A DNA stretch of 54,117 nucleotides from Carideicomes alvinocaridis (GTDB lineage Bacteria; Pseudomonadota; Alphaproteobacteria; Rhodobacterales; Rhodobacteraceae), in the NCBI GenBank assembly GCA_005473895.2, contig SRJI02000030.1:1-54117 (forward strand), written 5' to 3'. Shown here piece after piece: positions 1-8,797 of the stretch. Numbering within the stretch: position 1 is the stretch's first letter; each line of letters begins with the position of its first letter. The notes under the pieces were generated by a model. It was not told the origin of the DNA. It saw only the letters and a list, made by a program, of their open reading frames with translations, and made no database searches. The position numbers and the translations under genes were made by a program.

Positions 1-675
1 GCCCCGTCGCCCGCGACCCCGGCGCCGCCGGCCGCTCCGGCGACACCGCCCCCTGCGACGCCCGAAGCACCGGCCGAACAGGCCGCGCCACCGGCGGGCG
101 GAGACGCCGCTCGGGCCTTCCTCAAGGCGCTGGAGGCGGAGGAGCTGACGGTCCCGGACGCGGAGCTGGAAAGCACCATGGCGCGGATGGGCCGGGTCAT
201 GCGCTCCATGATCACCGGGCTGCGCGAGGTGCTGATGACCCGCACCTCGATCAAGAGCGAATTCCGCATCGATCAGACCATGATCTCGGCCGGCGGGAAC
301 AACCCGCTCAAGTTCTCGATCAGCCCCGAGCAGGCGATCGAGTCCATGGTCCGGCCCCGCGCCCGCGGTTACCTCGCCCCCGAGGAGGCGGCGGAGGAAG
401 CGCTGCGCGACATCAAGGCCCACGAGGTCGCCATGGTCACCGGGATGGAGGCGGCGCTGAAGGGCGTGCTGTCGCGGCTCGACCCGGCAGAGCTGACCGC
501 GAAGATCGAGAGCGCCGGCAAGGGCGGTCTCTTCAAGGGCAAGAAGGCCCGGTACTGGGAAATCTACGAGCAGATGTATGCCGAGATCTCGGACCAGGCG
601 GAGAACGACTTCCACGACCTGTTCAGCCGCGAATTCGCGCGGGCCTACAAGGAGCAGCTGGAGAAACTGAAATGA
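1..675 (+). CDS. tagH: T6SS FHA-domain protein TagH (Fha), C-terminal part
   Basis: The frame is open from base 1 to the TGA at 673-675, so this is the 3' end of a gene that starts outside the window. About 45 residues of Pro/Ala-rich linker come first, then a conserved C-terminal domain (roughly codons 46-224). That domain contains 'KSEFRIDQTMI' and 'NNPLKFS', signatures of the type VI FHA-associated C-terminal domain. The phosphothreonine-binding FHA domain itself would be N-terminal and is not in view. In this family the protein binds phosphorylated partners and links the kinase/phosphatase pair to the TssL/TssM membrane complex. tssK follows 54 bp downstream. The first ATG in view (178) is internal to the domain and is not the start. 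Confidence 0.85.
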   Translation, partial: APSPATPAPPAAPATPPPATPEAPAEQAAPPAGGDAARAFLKALEAEELTVPDAELESTMARMGRVMRSMITGLREVLMTRTSIKSEFRIDQTMISAGGNNPLKFSISPEQAIESMVRPRARGYLAPEEAAEEALRDIKAHEVAMVTGMEAALKGVLSRLDPAELTAKIESAGKGGLFKGKKARYWEIYEQMYAEISDQAENDFHDLFSREFARAYKEQLEKLK

Positions 676-729
676 CCCGCCGCGGCGGGGTGCCCGGTCG
701 GGGACGGGCGGAATGACAGGAGGACGACC

Positions 730-2070
730 TTGTCCTGGGACAGCAAGGTACTATGGACGGAGGGGCTGTTTCTGCAGCCTCACCACTTCCAGCAGGCAGA
801 CAGATATACCGAGGCGCTGGTGGCGGGGCTCGCCCGCCGGCTGGTGCCCTATGGCTGGGGCGTCTCGTCTCTGGTCATCGACGAGGAGGCGCTGAAGGTC
901 GGGCAATTCGCCATCAAGCGCGCCAGCGGGCTGACGCAGGACGGGACGGTGTTCCGCATCCCCGGCGCCGACGATCACCCCCCGGCGCTGGAGGTGCCCG
1001 GCTCGGTCAAGGATTGCACCGTGCTGCTGACCGTGCCGCAACGGCGCGAGGGCGCGGCCGAGGTGGACCTGACCGGCGCGGAGCAATCGGTGAGCCGCCT
1101 GCGCCCCGCCGAGCAGGACGTGGTCGACGTGATGAGCCAGCAGCGCAAGCCGGTGACGCTGGGCGTGGGCAAGCTGCGGCTGCAATTCGCGCTGTCGGTC
1201 GATGACCTCGCCGACAAGCTGGCCATTCCCATCGCGCGGATCATCGAGGTGCGGCCCGACCGGGAAATCGTACTCGACCGCTCCTTCATGCCCTCCTGCA
1301 TCGACGTGCGCGCGGCGGATCCGCTGGCCTCCTTCCTGGAGGAGCTGGAGGGCCTGATGACCCACCGGATGAAGGCGCTGTCCGGCCGGCTGGCCGAAGA
1401 GGGCGGCGCGCGGGGCGTGGCCGAGGTGCAGGACGTGCTGCTGCTGCAACTGGTGAACCGGGCGATCCCGCTGTTCCGGCATTTCGGCAACCTCGAGAAC
1501 CTGCACCCGGAGGTCGCCTACCGCGCCTGCGTGCAGCTGGCCGGGGAACTCGCGACCTTCATGGCCGACGACAAGCGCCCGCCGGACCTGCCGCCTTACA
1601 CCCATGACGACCTGACCGCCGCCTTCTCGCCGGTGATCCGGGTGCTGCGGCAATATCTCAGCTCGGTGCTGGAGCAGACGGCGGTGGCGATCCCGCTGGA
1701 GGAGCGCAAGTACGGCATTTCCGTCGGCACCATCGCCGACCGCAAGCTGCTGGGCTCTTCGGGGTTCGTGCTGGCGGTGAGCGCCGACATCCCGTCGGAG
1801 GACGTGCGCCGCCACTTCGCCGGCCAGGCCAAGATCGGCCCGGTGGAGGAGATCCGGCAGCTCGTCAACTCGGCCCTGCCGGGGATCGCGCTGCGGCCCC
1901 TGCCGGTGGCGCCGCGCCAGATCCCGTTTCACTCCGGCGTGGTCTATTTCGAACTCGACCAGAACAACCCGGCCTGGAAGCGGATGACCACTTCGGGCGG
2001 GATCGCGGTACATGTCTCGGGCAATTACCCGGGGCTGAAAATGGAACTCTGGGCCATCCGGACCAGCTAG
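730..2070 (+). CDS. tssK: T6SS baseplate protein TssK (TTG start)
   Basis: This 446-aa protein begins 'MSWDSKVLWTEGLFLQPHHF', the diagnostic TssK N-terminus, and its length is typical. TssK is the trimeric adaptor joining the T6SS baseplate (TssEFG) to the TssJLM membrane complex at the cytoplasmic face. The start is TTG at 730, set by a Shine-Dalgarno CAGGAGG at 718-724; an ATG start would cut into the conserved N-terminus. The order tagH-tssK-tssL-tssM is a standard T6SS gene order. No internal defects were seen. Confidence 0.95.
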   Translation: MSWDSKVLWTEGLFLQPHHFQQADRYTEALVAGLARRLVPYGWGVSSLVIDEEALKVGQFAIKRASGLTQDGTVFRIPGADDHPPALEVPGSVKDCTVLLTVPQRREGAAEVDLTGAEQSVSRLRPAEQDVVDVMSQQRKPVTLGVGKLRLQFALSVDDLADKLAIPIARIIEVRPDREIVLDRSFMPSCIDVRAADPLASFLEELEGLMTHRMKALSGRLAEEGGARGVAEVQDVLLLQLVNRAIPLFRHFGNLENLHPEVAYRACVQLAGELATFMADDKRPPDLPPYTHDDLTAAFSPVIRVLRQYLSSVLEQTAVAIPLEERKYGISVGTIADRKLLGSSGFVLAVSADIPSEDVRRHFAGQAKIGPVEEIRQLVNSALPGIALRPLPVAPRQIPFHSGVVYFELDQNNPAWKRMTTSGGIAVHVSGNYPGLKMELWAIRTS

Positions 2071-2086
2071 CGCGCGGGGCTTCGTC

Positions 2087-3583
2087 ATGAGCAACGATCC
2101 GTTCAGCGAAGGCGACGACGAAGACAAGACCGTCATCCGCCCCAACCCGGGCGGCCGCCGCGGGGCGCAATCCCCCGCGCAGCCCTCCGCGCAGCCCACT
2201 GGGCAACCTGCCGCCGCGCCCGATCCCTTCGCCACCGATCCGGGGCAAGGGGGTGGCCAGGCGGGCGGTCAGGGCGCCGGGCAGGCCGGAGGTCAGGCAG
2301 GCGGCCAAGGTGGCGCCTTCGGCGTGCCCTCTGCCGGCGTGCCGGGCGGCGGCGCGCGCCAGCAGCCGCGCAAAGACGAGGCGGAGGAGCTGGTGATGAC
2401 CGGGATGAACCGGCTCAACGCCTGCGCCGCGCCGCTCTTTGCCCTGATCTCGCGCATCCGCAACCGGGCCCAGCACATGGACCCGGACAAGCTGCGCCAG
2501 TCGGTGGTGGCCGAGATCCGCGGCTTCGAGAACCGCGCGCTGCAGGCGGGCATCCCGGCGCAGACGGTCAAGGTCGCCCGCTACGCGCTGTGTGCCACGC
2601 TCGACGACGTGGTGCTGAACACGCCTTGGGGCGGGCAGTCGAACTGGGGGCTGCAATCCATGGTCGGCACCTTCCACCGCGAGACGGTGGGCGGCGACCG
2701 CTTCTACGACCTGCTGGCGCGGCTGGAAAAGCAGCCGGGCGAGAACCTGGAGATGCTCGAATTCCTCTACATGTGCCTGTCGCTCGGCTTCGAGGGCCGG
2801 CTTCGGGTGGAGCAGGGGGGCAGCGACAAGCACCTGCAGATCCGCAACGGGCTGGCGCGGCTGATCCGGGCGCAGCGCGGCCCGGTGGAGCGCGACCTGG
2901 CGCCGCGGTGGAAGGGGCTCGACCGTCCGTTCAAGGCGCTTTCGGCCTGGCGGCTGGTCTGGATCGCGCTTGGCGTGACCGGCCTGCTGCTCGCCGCGCA
3001 ATACGCCACGCTGTCCTTCATGCTGTCCAACCGGACGGAGAACCTGGCCGGCGCGCTGTCGGTCGTGGACAGCGGCCCGGTGGCCCGGCTGGAACGCCGC
3101 GCGCCGCCGCCGCCCCCGCCGCCGGAACCGCCCTCGGACGCGCAGCTGCAGAAGGTGTCGAGCTTTCTGCAGGAGGAGATCGACGAGGGCATCGTCAAGG
3201 TCTTCCAGCAGGGCAACGTGCTGACCATCCGGATCGCGGGGTCGGGCATGTTCGGCTCGGGCTCCGACCGGCTGCAGCCCGATTTCGCCCGCCCGATCGA
3301 GCGGATCACGGAATCGCTCAACGGTGAGCCGGGCAAGGTGATCGTCGCCGGGCATTCCGACAACGTGCCGATCCGCTCGGCCCGCTGGCAATCCAACATG
3401 GAGCTGTCGCTGGCCCGCGCCAAGACGGTGATGGGCAAGATGGCCGACAGCATCGACGATCCCGACCGGCTGAGCGCCGAGGGGCGCGCCGACCGTGAAC
3501 CCATCGCCGACAATTCCACCCGCGAGGGCCGCGCCACCAACCGGCGCATCGAGATCCTGCTGGTCCAGGAGCAAGAGACATGA
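2087..3583 (+). CDS. tssL: T6SS inner-membrane protein TssL (IcmH/DotU) fused to an OmpA domain
   Basis: This 498-aa protein has an acidic N-terminus with Thr15 in 'DEDKTVIRPNPGG', then a Pro/Gln/Gly low-complexity linker (about residues 30-95). A cytoplasmic DotU domain follows, a single transmembrane helix (about 288-312, 'WIALGVTGLLLAAQYATL'), a poly-Pro stretch, and a C-terminal OmpA/peptidoglycan-binding domain (about 380-498) with 'VIVAGHSDNVPI' and 'NRRIEILL'. It forms the TssL-TssM inner-membrane core and can clamp peptidoglycan. In Agrobacterium the equivalent N-terminal Thr is phosphorylated by PpkA and bound by Fha; the same role here is inference. It starts 16 bp after tssK and its end overlaps tssM by 4 bp (ATGA). 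Confidence 0.95.
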   Translation: MSNDPFSEGDDEDKTVIRPNPGGRRGAQSPAQPSAQPTGQPAAAPDPFATDPGQGGGQAGGQGAGQAGGQAGGQGGAFGVPSAGVPGGGARQQPRKDEAEELVMTGMNRLNACAAPLFALISRIRNRAQHMDPDKLRQSVVAEIRGFENRALQAGIPAQTVKVARYALCATLDDVVLNTPWGGQSNWGLQSMVGTFHRETVGGDRFYDLLARLEKQPGENLEMLEFLYMCLSLGFEGRLRVEQGGSDKHLQIRNGLARLIRAQRGPVERDLAPRWKGLDRPFKALSAWRLVWIALGVTGLLLAAQYATLSFMLSNRTENLAGALSVVDSGPVARLERRAPPPPPPPEPPSDAQLQKVSSFLQEEIDEGIVKVFQQGNVLTIRIAGSGMFGSGSDRLQPDFARPIERITESLNGEPGKVIVAGHSDNVPIRSARWQSNMELSLARAKTVMGKMADSIDDPDRLSAEGRADREPIADNSTREGRATNRRIEILLVQEQET

Positions 3584-6500
3584 TCCGCTCAGCCATCCGC
3601 GTCATCTTCTTCTCGGTCTATACCGCGCTGTTCTTCTGCGCCGCGGTGCTGGCCGGGCTGCTGATCTGGTTCGGCGCCTTCATCGCGACGGAAAGCTGGG
3701 CGCCATTCGACACGCTCACCGCGCGGCTGATCGGGGCCGGGATCATCGCGCTGATCTTCTTCCTCATCGGGCTGACCATCTTCCTCGTCCGCCGCCGGCG
3801 CGAGAAGAAGATGACCGAGGAGATCGCCGAGACGGTGGATACCGGCGGCGACGATATCGCCAGCTCAGAGCTGGACGAGCTGCGCGGCAAGCTCAAGACC
3901 GCCATGGCCTCCCTGCGCAAGTCCAAGAACGGCCGCCGCCACCTGAACGAGCTGCCGTGGTACGTGATGATCGGCCCGCCCGGCGCGGGCAAGACCACGG
4001 CCATCGTTAATTCCGGGCTGCAATTCCCGCTCGCCGACGAGATGGGGCGCACCGCCATCGGCGGGGTCGGAGGCACGCGCAACTGCGACTGGTGGTTCAC
4101 CAATGATGCCGTGCTGATCGACACCGCCGGGCGCTACACCACGCAGGAAAGCGACGCCGAGCTCGACAATGCCGCATGGCTGGGCTTTCTCGGGCTGCTC
4201 AAGAAGTACCGTAAGCGCCAGCCAATCAACGGCGCCATGGTGGCGATCAGCCTGTCGGACCTGCTGATGCAGGACGAACAGACCCGCGCCGAACATGCCC
4301 GCGCCGTGCGCCGCCGCCTGAACGAGCTGCGCGAGAAGCTGGGCGTGCGCTTTCCGGTCTACGTGCTGTTCACCAAGGCCGACCTGATCGCGGGTTTCAC
4401 CGAGTTCTTCGACGACCTCGGCAAGGAAGAGCGGGAACAGGTCTGGGGCTTTACCCTGCCGCTCGACGCCGCCAATGCCGAACTGCCCCCGGTGGCCCGC
4501 TTCGACGAGGAATTCGCGGGACTGCTGGAGCAGCTCAATGCTCAGTTGCTGGAGAAGATGCAGGCCGAGACCGACCACCAGCGCCGGTCGCTGATCGCGG
4601 GCTTCCCCTCGCAGGTGGCGGCGATGCGCCGGGTGGCGCGGGACTTCGTCAACGAGACCTTCCAGGACAACCGCTACGAGGCGCGGCACTTGCTGCGGGG
4701 GGTCTATTTCACCTCCGGCACGCAGGAGGGCACGCCGATCGACCGGCTGATGATGACCATGGCGCGGACCTTCGGGATCGGGCGGCAGGCCATCGGTTCG
4801 GGCCGCGGGACGGGGCGCTCCTTCTTCCTGACGCGGCTCTTCGAGGGGGTGATCTTTCCCGAGGCGGGGCTGGTCTCGGCCGATGACAAGGTGGAGCGGC
4901 GCTATCGCATCACCAAGTGGGCCGCGGTGGCCGCCACGGTGATCATCGCCGCGACGCTCGGCACGCTCTTCACCCGGTCCTTCCTCGGCAATGCCGCGCT
5001 GATCTCCGAGGCGCAGGCGGCGGTGTCCGAGTATCGCGACGCCGCGGCGGACCTGCCGCCCAGCCCGGTGGGGGACAGCGACTTTCCCCCGGTGGTGGAT
5101 GCGCTCAACATCCTGCGCGACATGCCCGCCAACCCGGTGCTCGACGATCCGGAGCCCGAGGGGCGGCTGCGCTACGGGCTCTACCAGGGTGAGCTGATCG
5201 GCACCAACGCGGCCCAGACCTACCGCGCGGCGCTGAACCAGCGCTTCCTGCCCCGGTTGCTGCTGCGGCTGGAGGAGCAGATCGCCGGCAACATGAACAA
5301 CCCAGACGTGCTCTACGAGGCGCTCAAGGTCTACATGATGCTGGGACTCGAGGGGCCGATGAACGCCGACCTTGTGACCCAGTGGATGAACCTCGACTGG
5401 TCGGTGGCCTATCCCGGCCCGGGGCGCGAGCAGCTGCGCGCGGATCTGAACGACCACCTGCGGGCGCTGCTGACCCAGCCCATGCAGAAGATCGAGCTGA
5501 ACGGCCCGCTGGTGGAGCAGGTGCAGGGCATCCTGTCGGAAATGCCGCTGGCGCAGCGGGTCTATAACGGGATCATCGCCAGCGACGCGGCGACCTCGTT
5601 GCCGGAATGGCGGCTGACCGACGTGGGCGGGCCGGCGGTGACGCGGGTGCTGACCCGCTCCTCCGGCAAGCCGCTGAGCGACGGGATCGAGGGGATCTTC
5701 ACCTATGACGGGTTCAAGAACGTCTTCCTGGGCGAAGCGCTCGGCGTGGCGGAGCGGATCCAGCGCGACAGCTGGGTGCTGGGCCCTCGTGGCGAGGCGG
5801 AGCAGAGCGAGAACGCGCTGGCCGCGTTGTCCCGGGACGTGCTGGACCTGTATTACAACGACTATATCAGCCGCTACGATTCCATCCTGGGCGATATCGA
5901 CATCGTGCCGCTGGAAAGCCTCAGCCACGCGGTGGAGGTGACCAACGTCCTGTCCGGCCCGACCTCGCCCATCGTCAACGTGCTGGAGGCGGTGTCGGAC
6001 CAGACCAAGCTGGCGGAAGAGCGGGACGAGGGCACGCTTGGCGCCGACAGCGAGCTGGGGCAGGGCGTGTCGCGCGTCGCGGGGATGGAGCTGGACGCCA
6101 ATACCAACGTGCAGACCCAGGTCCTGCTGGAGGCGCTGCGCCGCACCGCCCAGGCCGAGGGCGCGCCGCCCCCGCCCCCGCCGGGCACCTACGTGCAGGA
6201 GCGTTTCGCCTGGCTGCACCAGCTGACCGCCGCGCCGCAGGGCCAGCCCTCGCAGCTGGACGAGTTGATGTCGAGCCTCACGCAGGTCTACCAGGAGCTC
6301 AACAAGATGTCCTTCTCGGGCGTGGCGCCCGATGCGGAGGACGGAGGCGCGCTGCGGCGGTTCCAGGAGCAGGCGGCGCGGATCGAGGGGCCGATGCAAC
6401 GCTGGGCCGCGCAGATCACCACCGGATCCTCCGGGATCGCGGCGGATGGTACGCGATCCTCGATCAATGCCCGCTGGCAGTCGAGCGTCGCGCCCTTCTG

Positions 6501-7155
6501 CACCCAGGTGGTCGAGAACCGCTATCCGTTCAACCGCTCGGCCCGCGCCGATGCGGCGATGGCGGATTTCACCCGGCTCTTCGGGCCGGGCGGGCTGATC
6601 GACAGCTTCTTCCAGGAGAACCTCGCGAAATACGTGGACCAGCGCGCGCGGCCGTGGAGCTGGAAGACCGTGAACGGCACCGACCTCGGCATCTCGCAGA
6701 ACGTGCTGGAGCAGATGCAATATGCCGCCGAGATCAGGCAGGCCTTCTTCCCGGCCGGTCCGCAGCCCAGCGTGCAGTTCCAGATGACGCCCGAGGCGCT
6801 GGACCCGCAGGCCAAGGGCGTGACGCTGGAGATCGCGGGCCAGCAGCTCGACTTCACCCATCGCGGGCTGCCAAGCCCCATGGCCGTGACCTGGCCCGGC
6901 TCGGTCGGGCTGGCGCGGGTGTCCTTCACGCCGCCGGCCAGCAACGTCGAAAGCGTCATGTCCCGCGACGGGCCATGGGCGGCCTTCCGGCTGCTGGACG
7001 CGGCCGAGGTGCGGCGGACCAACGTGTCGGACCGCAAGCGCGTGATCTTCAACATCGGCGGCCGGATCGCCATTTTCGAGCTTCAGTCCGGGTCGGTCCT
7101 GAACCCCTTCTCCCTTCCCGCGCTGTCCAAGTTCTCGTGCCCGAGCTCGTTCTGA
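3580..7155 (+). CDS. tssM: T6SS membrane complex ATPase-like protein TssM (IcmF)
   Basis: This 1191-aa protein has the full IcmF layout. Two N-terminal transmembrane helices (about 9-36 and 47-72) are followed by a cytoplasmic NTPase-like domain with Walker A 'GPPGAGKTT' at 132-140 (Lys138). Next come 'VLIDTAGRYTTQ', a third helix (about 447-470), and a large periplasmic region ending in the IcmF C-terminal domain. TssM bridges the inner membrane to the outer-membrane lipoprotein TssJ; no tssJ is visible in this window. The start ATG overlaps the tssL stop (ATGA), indicating translational coupling. An intact Walker A suggests the nucleotide-binding variant of the family. Confidence 0.96.
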   Translation: MIRSAIRVIFFSVYTALFFCAAVLAGLLIWFGAFIATESWAPFDTLTARLIGAGIIALIFFLIGLTIFLVRRRREKKMTEEIAETVDTGGDDIASSELDELRGKLKTAMASLRKSKNGRRHLNELPWYVMIGPPGAGKTTAIVNSGLQFPLADEMGRTAIGGVGGTRNCDWWFTNDAVLIDTAGRYTTQESDAELDNAAWLGFLGLLKKYRKRQPINGAMVAISLSDLLMQDEQTRAEHARAVRRRLNELREKLGVRFPVYVLFTKADLIAGFTEFFDDLGKEEREQVWGFTLPLDAANAELPPVARFDEEFAGLLEQLNAQLLEKMQAETDHQRRSLIAGFPSQVAAMRRVARDFVNETFQDNRYEARHLLRGVYFTSGTQEGTPIDRLMMTMARTFGIGRQAIGSGRGTGRSFFLTRLFEGVIFPEAGLVSADDKVERRYRITKWAAVAATVIIAATLGTLFTRSFLGNAALISEAQAAVSEYRDAAADLPPSPVGDSDFPPVVDALNILRDMPANPVLDDPEPEGRLRYGLYQGELIGTNAAQTYRAALNQRFLPRLLLRLEEQIAGNMNNPDVLYEALKVYMMLGLEGPMNADLVTQWMNLDWSVAYPGPGREQLRADLNDHLRALLTQPMQKIELNGPLVEQVQGILSEMPLAQRVYNGIIASDAATSLPEWRLTDVGGPAVTRVLTRSSGKPLSDGIEGIFTYDGFKNVFLGEALGVAERIQRDSWVLGPRGEAEQSENALAALSRDVLDLYYNDYISRYDSILGDIDIVPLESLSHAVEVTNVLSGPTSPIVNVLEAVSDQTKLAEERDEGTLGADSELGQGVSRVAGMELDANTNVQTQVLLEALRRTAQAEGAPPPPPPGTYVQERFAWLHQLTAAPQGQPSQLDELMSSLTQVYQELNKMSFSGVAPDAEDGGALRRFQEQAARIEGPMQRWAAQITTGSSGIAADGTRSSINARWQSSVAPFCTQVVENRYPFNRSARADAAMADFTRLFGPGGLIDSFFQENLAKYVDQRARPWSWKTVNGTDLGISQNVLEQMQYAAEIRQAFFPAGPQPSVQFQMTPEALDPQAKGVTLEIAGQQLDFTHRGLPSPMAVTWPGSVGLARVSFTPPASNVESVMSRDGPWAAFRLLDAAEVRRTNVSDRKRVIFNIGGRIAIFELQSGSVLNPFSLPALSKFSCPSSF

Positions 7156-7850
7156 ACCGCACCCCGGCGCGGGGGCGCTTCGGCGCTTACGGGAAGATGC
7201 CCGCGCTCGGCGACTTCTTCCGCCTGCATCCGCCCGCCGGGTTCCTGGAGGCCTGGGATCCGTTCCTCCAAGCGCTCTTGACCGAAAGCGCGGGGGTGCT
7301 CGGCGCAGAGTTCGACGCGGCCTACATGTCGGCGCCGATCTGGCGCTTCACCCTCGCCGCGGGGCTGGCGGGGCCGGGGCCGGTGATGGGGGTGCTGATG
7401 CCCTCGGTCGACCGGGTCGGCCGGCGCTTTCCCCTGACGCTGATGGTGCCGCTGGCCGAGCGCACGGATGTCGCCGCCAGCCATTTCCGCGAGGCGGCTT
7501 TGTTCGCGCAGCTCGAGGATCTCGCGCTCGACATGCTGGAGGACAGCGGCAACCGCGACGCGCTGGAGGAGGGGCTGGCCGCGCTGCCCGCCCCGCAGCC
7601 CGAGGGCGGGGGATTGCTGCGCGCCGCCGCCGGAACGCTGGTCCTGTCGCAGGGCGCGGGGTTGCAGGGCGCCAGCGGCGACGTGGCCGCGGCGCTGCTC
7701 GGCGAACGCTACCGCGCGCCGTCGCTCTGGAGCACAGAAGTGGACGGCGTGCCGCGGCTGATGGTGGCCGAGGGGCTGCCCGGCCCGCGCGAGATGCTGG
7801 CGCTCATCACCCTGCACGCCCCCCTCTGGACCGAAGCGAGACCCGTATGA
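7137..7850 (+). CDS. tagF: T6SS-associated protein TagF (GTG start)
   Basis: This 237-aa protein is the bacterial TagF domain almost alone. The signature 'GRFGAYGKMPALGDFFRL' is near the N-terminus, and 'MGVLMPSVDRVGRRFPLTL' follows. TagF is a repressor of T6SS assembly in Pseudomonas and acts with the PpkA-Fha-PppA pathway; in some bacteria it is fused to PppA. Here the two are adjacent genes overlapping by 4 bp (ATGA at 7847-7850). The start chosen is GTG 7137, inside the tssM 3' end (19-bp overlap), because the conserved motif begins about 14 codons later and no better start lies in frame. Upstream sequence in the same frame is tssM shadow. Confidence 0.88.
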   Translation: MPELVLNRTPARGRFGAYGKMPALGDFFRLHPPAGFLEAWDPFLQALLTESAGVLGAEFDAAYMSAPIWRFTLAAGLAGPGPVMGVLMPSVDRVGRRFPLTLMVPLAERTDVAASHFREAALFAQLEDLALDMLEDSGNRDALEEGLAALPAPQPEGGGLLRAAAGTLVLSQGAGLQGASGDVAAALLGERYRAPSLWSTEVDGVPRLMVAEGLPGPREMLALITLHAPLWTEARPV

Positions 7851-8566
7851 CGCAGTTCCGGACGCGCTACAGCGCCAAGACCCATGTGGGCCTGAAACGG
7901 CAGGTCAACGAGGACGCGGTGCTGTCCCTGCCGGAGACCCGGCTCTGGGTGCTGTCGGACGGCATGGGCGGGCATGAAGCCGGGGATTATGCCAGCCGGC
8001 TGATCTGCGACATGGTGGCGAGCCTCGACGTCACTCTCGACCCCGGCGCCCGGATGCAGGAGCTGCGCCACCTGCTGACCCGCGCCCACGAGACGATCCG
8101 CCGCGAGGCCGAGGCGCGCGGCGCGGGGACCATCGGCGCCACGGTGGTGACGCTCCTGCTGGCCGACGGGCATTTCGTCGGGCTCTGGGCGGGGGACAGC
8201 CGGCTCTACCGCCTGCGCGACGGCGAGATCGAGATGCTGAGCCATGATCATTCGCTGGTCGCCGAGCTGGTCGCCGCCGGGCAGCTGACCTGGGACGAGG
8301 CCGAGCAGCATCCGCAATCCAACGCCATCACCCGGGCCGTGGGCGTGGGCGAGGCGCTGGAGCTCGACAAGGTCCACGGGGAACTGCAGACGGGCGACCG
8401 TTTCCTGCTGTGCTCGGACGGGCTGACGAAATACGCCACCTTCGCCATGCTGCGGAAAGTGCTGGCGGAGGCCCCGATCGAGACGGTGTCCGAGACCCTG
8501 CTGCAGATCGCGCTCGACGGGGGCGGGGCGGACAATATCAGCGTGATCGTCGTCGACATCCTCTGA
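7847..8566 (+). CDS. pppA: T6SS PP2C-family Ser/Thr phosphatase PppA
   Basis: This 239-aa protein carries all PP2C metal-binding motifs. These are 'NEDA' (21-24), 'DGMGGHEAGDYAS' (38-50, Asp38), 'GDSRLYRLRDG', 'DHSLVAELV', 'CSDGLTKYA' and 'GGADNISVIVV' at the C-terminus. PppA removes phosphate from Thr residues placed by PpkA (encoded at 10252-12450, opposite strand) and so switches the T6SS off. It overlaps tagF by 4 bp and is the last gene of the + strand T6SS run. There are no transmembrane segments, so it acts in the cytoplasm. The stop is followed by 231 bp before the 3' end of the next, convergent gene. Confidence 0.93.
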   Translation: MTQFRTRYSAKTHVGLKRQVNEDAVLSLPETRLWVLSDGMGGHEAGDYASRLICDMVASLDVTLDPGARMQELRHLLTRAHETIRREAEARGAGTIGATVVTLLLADGHFVGLWAGDSRLYRLRDGEIEMLSHDHSLVAELVAAGQLTWDEAEQHPQSNAITRAVGVGEALELDKVHGELQTGDRFLLCSDGLTKYATFAMLRKVLAEAPIETVSETLLQIALDGGGADNISVIVVDIL

Positions 8567-8743
8567 GCCGCATCCACTGATCCGTTAGGAAACGGTCCCG
8601 CCGGTTGCGCGGCGCGGGGCCGGCCTCACGCCGACAAGGGCATTGTCCAACGATCCGCAACCCCCGCGATGACTTGGCTCCTGCGGCCAGTCCACATGAG
8701 GATAAGCGTCGTGGAGTTCCTCTGACCCGGCGCCGGACGCAGA

Positions 8744-8775
8744 ACGGCCCCGCCGGATGCGCCCGGCGGGGCCGT
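8744..8775. terminator. Perfect 13-bp hairpin between convergent genes
   Basis: The arms at 8744-8756 (ACGGCCCCGCCGG) and 8763-8775 are exact reverse complements with a 6-nt loop. The hairpin lies between the convergent 3' ends of pppA and the 440-aa protein gene. There is no good T tract on either side, so Rho-independent termination is likely but not certain. It could serve both strands. Confidence 0.55.
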
Positions 8776-8797
8776 CATTCATACCGTCATGCCGCGG

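Noticed and set aside
3865-6861. A 998-codon open frame on - across tssM
   Set aside because: It is a shadow of tssM; no recognisable domain, and the + strand gene is certain.
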